In this document: positions 6,895 to 9,194 of the stretch, piece by piece
Layout of the letters: every line of letters begins with the position of its first letter
Position numbering within the stretch: position 1 is the first letter of the stretch
Assembly: GCA_020832725.1 (NCBI GenBank)
Contig: JAFIEC010000165.1
Location: 1 to 9,194, forward strand
Reading direction: 5' to 3'
From: Paracoccaceae bacterium
Lineage (GTDB): Bacteria > Pseudomonadota > Alphaproteobacteria > Rhodobacterales > Rhodobacteraceae
DNA: 9,194 bases
The notes under the pieces: model-generated
What the model was told of the DNA's origin: nothing
What the model saw: only the letters and a program-made list of their open reading frames with translations
The model's database searches: none
Program-made: the position numbers and the translations under genes

Positions 6895-7230
6895 TCAGCC
6901 ACGATTGAACTTGTCGACCCGCTCCTCGGGGGCGCCAAGCGAGACTTCCTGTCCCAGCGTACATTGCATGAGCTCCGACGCGAAGGCCTGACGCTCGGCA
7001 TCGAGGCGCGCCTTTTCCTCCGGCGTAGGCGTGAAGACGTCGAGCGCGCCGGGCGCAAGCTGGCCCGCCCGCTCCAGCATCATCTCCAGCGTGGCAAGGC
7101 GGTCGCGTGTCACATGCAGCTCTGCCGCCAGGGTCATGACCATTGCCAGAAGCCGATCCGTGGACGGGTCCGCGAAGAAGGTCTGCTCAGGTTTGAACGG
7201 CAGGCCGGTCGGGTGCGGGGCATGTTTCAT
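6895..7230 (-). CDS. Uncharacterised 111-residue helical protein
   Basis: I do not recognise this family. The protein has a short proline-rich head (residues 1-18). A long amphipathic helix follows from about 22 to 55 (DRLLAMVMTLAAELHVTRDR then LATLEMMLERAG). A proline break (TPTPEEK) and a second charged helix at about 69-90 come next. The leucine and methionine spacing in the first helix is heptad-like and could support a coiled coil or a helical bundle. There is one cysteine (in MQCTLGQEV), no signal peptide and no membrane segment. The start has AAAGGG upstream. It stands between the transport and enzyme parts of the operon, 65 bases after the binding-protein gene and 16 before the methyltransferase. 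A role as small partner of the methyltransferase is possible but rests only on position. Codon use matches the neighbours, so it is likely a real gene. Confidence 0.78.
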   Translation of the reverse strand: MKHAPHPTGLPFKPEQTFFADPSTDRLLAMVMTLAAELHVTRDRLATLEMMLERAGQLAPGALDVFTPTPEEKARLDAERQAFASELMQCTLGQEVSLGAPEERVDKFNRG

Positions 7231-7251
7231 CGGGAACCCTTTCTGTCATGC

Positions 7252-7277
7252 GGCCCCGGGCCGGAGGGCCCGGAGCC
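7252..7277 (-). promoter_or_regulatory. Intercistronic GC-rich stem-loop after the TRAP binding-protein gene
   Basis: An inverted repeat, CCGGGCC at 7256-7262 and GGCCCGG at 7267-7273, has a four-base loop. After one mismatch (7255/7274), three more pairs (7252-7254 with 7275-7277) extend it. It starts 18 bases after the stop of the binding-protein gene. No run of T follows it on the transcribed sense strand, so a full intrinsic terminator is unlikely. In TRAP and other transport operons such stem-loops after the binding-protein gene often stabilise the upstream message or cause partial termination. That would give more binding protein than downstream enzyme. The structure is seen; the role is inferred. 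Confidence 0.55.
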
Positions 7278-7295
7278 TGTCTTTCAGGTCACGGC

Positions 7296-8279
7296 TCAGG
7301 CAGAGGTGATCGTGTCCCAGGCACCTTCGCCAAAGACTTCCTCGGCCAGACGGCGGTTCAGCGGCTCCAGCATGCCGACCAGCTCCGAGGCGTCGAAGTC
7401 GATCAGGGCTTCGGCGCCGTTCGCGGCCGCCCAGGCTTCAAGGTCGACGGCCTTCTGGGCAACGCCCCGCTTGAAGTATTCTTCTTCCTCCAGCTCGTCG
7501 AAGGACGTCTGCAGGATCTCCTGTTCTTCGTCCGTGAGGCCGTTCCAGGCCGACAGCGAGATCGCCTGCTTGTCGAGGGCGAGCCCGAAATCGGGCACCA
7601 CGACGAAACGCGCGACCTCGTAGAACTTGAACTGGACGCCCGGGTTCAGGGCGGTCAGCACGCCATCGACGATGCCGCTCTGGAGGGACAGATAGACCTC
7701 GTTGAACGGGATCGGCGTGGGAATGGCACCAAAGAACTCCAGCCCTTCGATGCAACCCCTGATCTGGGGGGCGCGGATCTTGCGGCCACGCAGGTCGGCC
7801 AGCGACTCGATCGGCTCGTTGAGCATCAGATTGAAGGAGCCAAGACGCCCGACACCCAGAAGGCGGGCGCGATACTGGTCCTCGAGCGCCTGGGACGCAA
7901 GAGTGCCGATCTCGCTCTCGATCACGGCGCGCGCGTGCTCTCCGTCGCGGAAGAAGTGCGGGCTGTAGAAGATGTCGAACTCGTCCGTGCCGGTATAGGC
8001 ACCGTTGTAGACATCGAGCGAACCGAGCGCCATCGACTGGATCAGCTCCTGTTCGCCGCCCAGCGTGCCGGCAAAGATCTCGAAGGACAGCGAGCCGCCC
8101 GTGCGCTCCGAGATGAGGTCCGACAGCTTCTGGTTGAACACATTCGAGCCCGTGCCCGGGCCGCCGGCGTTGCCGTAGCGCAGGACCGTGTTGGCCCGGG
8201 CGGCATGAGGCAGAGCCCCCACACCGGCCAGGGCGGCGGCACCGCCCAGAACAGCGCGTCTGTTGAGATTGAAGTTCAT
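7296..8279 (-). CDS. dctP: TRAP transporter solute-binding protein, DctP family
   Basis: This 327-residue periplasmic protein captures the substrate and delivers it to the TRAP membrane subunits. The N-terminus has a twin-arginine-like signal (NRRAVLGG at 6-13, a hydrophobic stretch, then a likely cut after HAARA at 29), which suggests export by Tat. DctP landmarks are GSNVFNQKLSDLISERTGG at 44-62, GTLGGEQELIQSM near 71-83, the ligand-binding arginine Arg169 in GRKIRAP, and PFNEVYLSLQSGIVDG at 191-206. The conserved arginine normally pairs with a carboxylate, so an organic acid ligand is likely. Length is normal. The start has GGGAG seven bases upstream, 37 bases after the stop of the permease gene. 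A conspicuous acidic run (DELEEEEY) lies at 261-268. The ligand itself cannot be named, and the symbol marks the family only, not C4-dicarboxylate transport. Confidence 0.95.
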   Translation of the reverse strand: MNFNLNRRAVLGGAAALAGVGALPHAARANTVLRYGNAGGPGTGSNVFNQKLSDLISERTGGSLSFEIFAGTLGGEQELIQSMALGSLDVYNGAYTGTDEFDIFYSPHFFRDGEHARAVIESEIGTLASQALEDQYRARLLGVGRLGSFNLMLNEPIESLADLRGRKIRAPQIRGCIEGLEFFGAIPTPIPFNEVYLSLQSGIVDGVLTALNPGVQFKFYEVARFVVVPDFGLALDKQAISLSAWNGLTDEEQEILQTSFDELEEEEYFKRGVAQKAVDLEAWAAANGAEALIDFDASELVGMLEPLNRRLAEEVFGEGAWDTITSA

Positions 8280-8316
8280 GGCACGTCTCCCGTTGGTTGC
8301 TTGGTGGTTCGTCTGC

Positions 8317-9194
8317 TCAGCGCATGAGCATCGTCGGCAGGAACAGGCTGATCTGCGGCACGTAGGTAATGATGATCAGACAGGTCCAGAGCACAAGATA
8401 GAACGGAAATCCGCCCCTGAAGACATCGAGCATGCCCACCCCGGCGATCCGCGCCATCACGAAGAGGTTGAGGCCCACCGGTGGCGTGATCATGCCCAGC
8501 ACGAGGTTGAGCACCATCACGACACCCAGATGCACCGGATCGACGCCCAGCCCCGTCATCAGCGGAAACAGGATCGGCACGAGGATCAGCATGAGCGGCA
8601 GCGGGTCGATGAAGGTGCCCAGCAGCAACAGCGCGATGTTGATGATGATGAACAGCACGAACGGGTTCTCGCTGAGCGTCAGAAGCGTGCCCTGGATCAT
8701 CCGCCCCAGACCGGCCAGCACCGCGATGGAGCCGAAGATCTGACTGGTTGCAACGGTCATCATGATGACAGCGGTCGTCATCGCGGCGGCGACCGAGGCG
8801 GCGAGGAAATCCTTCCATTTCAGCTCGCCATAGACGAACACGCCGAGAAACAGGGTGTAGAGCACCACGACAGCCGCCGATTCCGTCGGCGTGGCGATGC
8901 CCAGCACCTTTGTCAGGATGATGATTGCCGGTGCGCCCAGCGGCAGGATCCCGTCGCGCAAGGCAGACAGGCGTTGCCCGCGGTTCATCCGCTCCTCGAC
9001 AGGCAGATCGTAGCGCCGCGCCAGAAAGCCGCTCATCAGCGTCAGGCCGATGTAGATCAGGACGCCCGGCAGGATCCCGGCGATGAACAGCTGGCCGACC
9101 GAGATATTCGCGATCGAGGCCAGCAGGATGAACATGATCGAGGGCGGGATGATCGGCGCCATCGAGGCGGCAGCCGAGATCACGCCCGCCGAAA
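8317..9194 (-). CDS. dctM: TRAP transporter large permease, DctM family, partial (5' end off window)
   Basis: The frame is open to the right edge and encodes the last 292 residues of a protein that usually has about 430, so the start and the first third are missing. The GTG at 9181-9183 is an internal valine codon, since the sequence before it (SAG) continues the conserved stretch leading into MAPIIPPS. DctM features are APIIPPSIMF, GIATPTESAAVVVLYTLF, and the late GTFIDPLPLMLILVPIL followed by LVLGMITPPVGLNLFV. About eight hydrophobic membrane segments are visible, ending with the normal ITYVPQISLFLPTM tail. This subunit carries the substrate through the inner membrane with sodium or proton flow. 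A small DctQ subunit gene is expected just upstream, outside the window. The binding-protein gene follows after 37 bases, so the order is M then P. Confidence 0.95.
   Translation of the reverse strand, partial: SAGVISAAASMAPIIPPSIMFILLASIANISVGQLFIAGILPGVLIYIGLTLMSGFLARRYDLPVEERMNRGQRLSALRDGILPLGAPAIIILTKVLGIATPTESAAVVVLYTLFLGVFVYGELKWKDFLAASVAAAMTTAVIMMTVATSQIFGSIAVLAGLGRMIQGTLLTLSENPFVLFIIINIALLLLGTFIDPLPLMLILVPILFPLMTGLGVDPVHLGVVMVLNLVLGMITPPVGLNLFVMARIAGVGMLDVFRGGFPFYLVLWTCLIIITYVPQISLFLPTMLMR

Noticed and set aside
6879..7058. Sixty-residue upstream extension of the methyltransferase
   Set aside because: It would overlap the helical protein gene, its translation is Arg/Ser-rich, and the ATG at 6878 has its own ribosome-binding site.
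7252..7277. Intrinsic terminator after the binding-protein gene
   Set aside because: The hairpin is strong but no T run follows on the sense strand, and downstream genes have close spacing typical of one operon.
9181..9183. GTG as start of the permease gene
   Set aside because: The frame continues upstream with residues that fit the conserved DctM sequence, so this is an internal valine.

Overview
The window is 9.2 kb of GC-rich DNA with strong G/C preference at third codon positions. Every gene lies on the minus strand, so the transcript runs from high to low coordinates. Gene style and content (a TRAP transporter, Old Yellow Enzyme-like and GMC flavoproteins, tight ATGA junctions) suggest an alphaproteobacterium, most likely of the Rhodobacteraceae/Roseobacter group. 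That placement is an inference from style, not from a marker gene. I see no RNA gene, mobile element, CRISPR array or origin.

In transcription order the layout is as follows. The 3' part of a TRAP large permease gene (dctM type) enters from the right edge. A TRAP solute-binding protein gene (dctP type) with a Tat-like signal peptide follows. An intercistronic stem-loop comes next. Then come an unrecognised 111-residue helical protein, a class I SAM methyltransferase with a long N-terminal extension, and an SDR oxidoreductase. Two adjacent small paralogous proteins resembling TIGR04076 follow. Last are a 663-residue Old Yellow Enzyme/2,4-dienoyl-CoA reductase/trimethylamine dehydrogenase-like flavoprotein, a GMC oxidoreductase, and a carboxymuconolactone decarboxylase-like protein. 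That last gene starts at a TTG codon and runs off the left edge.

The genes are packed as one apparent operon. Four junctions overlap (SDR/methyltransferase, the two small proteins, OYE/GMC, GMC/CMD), and the other gaps are 6 to 65 bases. No gene-free stretch reaches 300 bases. The operon promoter and its end both lie outside the window.

Together the genes read as an uptake-plus-catabolism locus. A periplasmic binding protein and TRAP permease would import an organic acid. A set of redox enzymes (SDR, OYE-like, GMC), a methyltransferase and a CMD-fold protein would process it. The substrate cannot be read from the sequence. The most unusual parts are the paired small cysteine-containing proteins, the OYE-like enzyme with substitutions at both a [4Fe-4S] ligand and the usual proton-donor tyrosine, and the unknown helical protein next to the methyltransferase.
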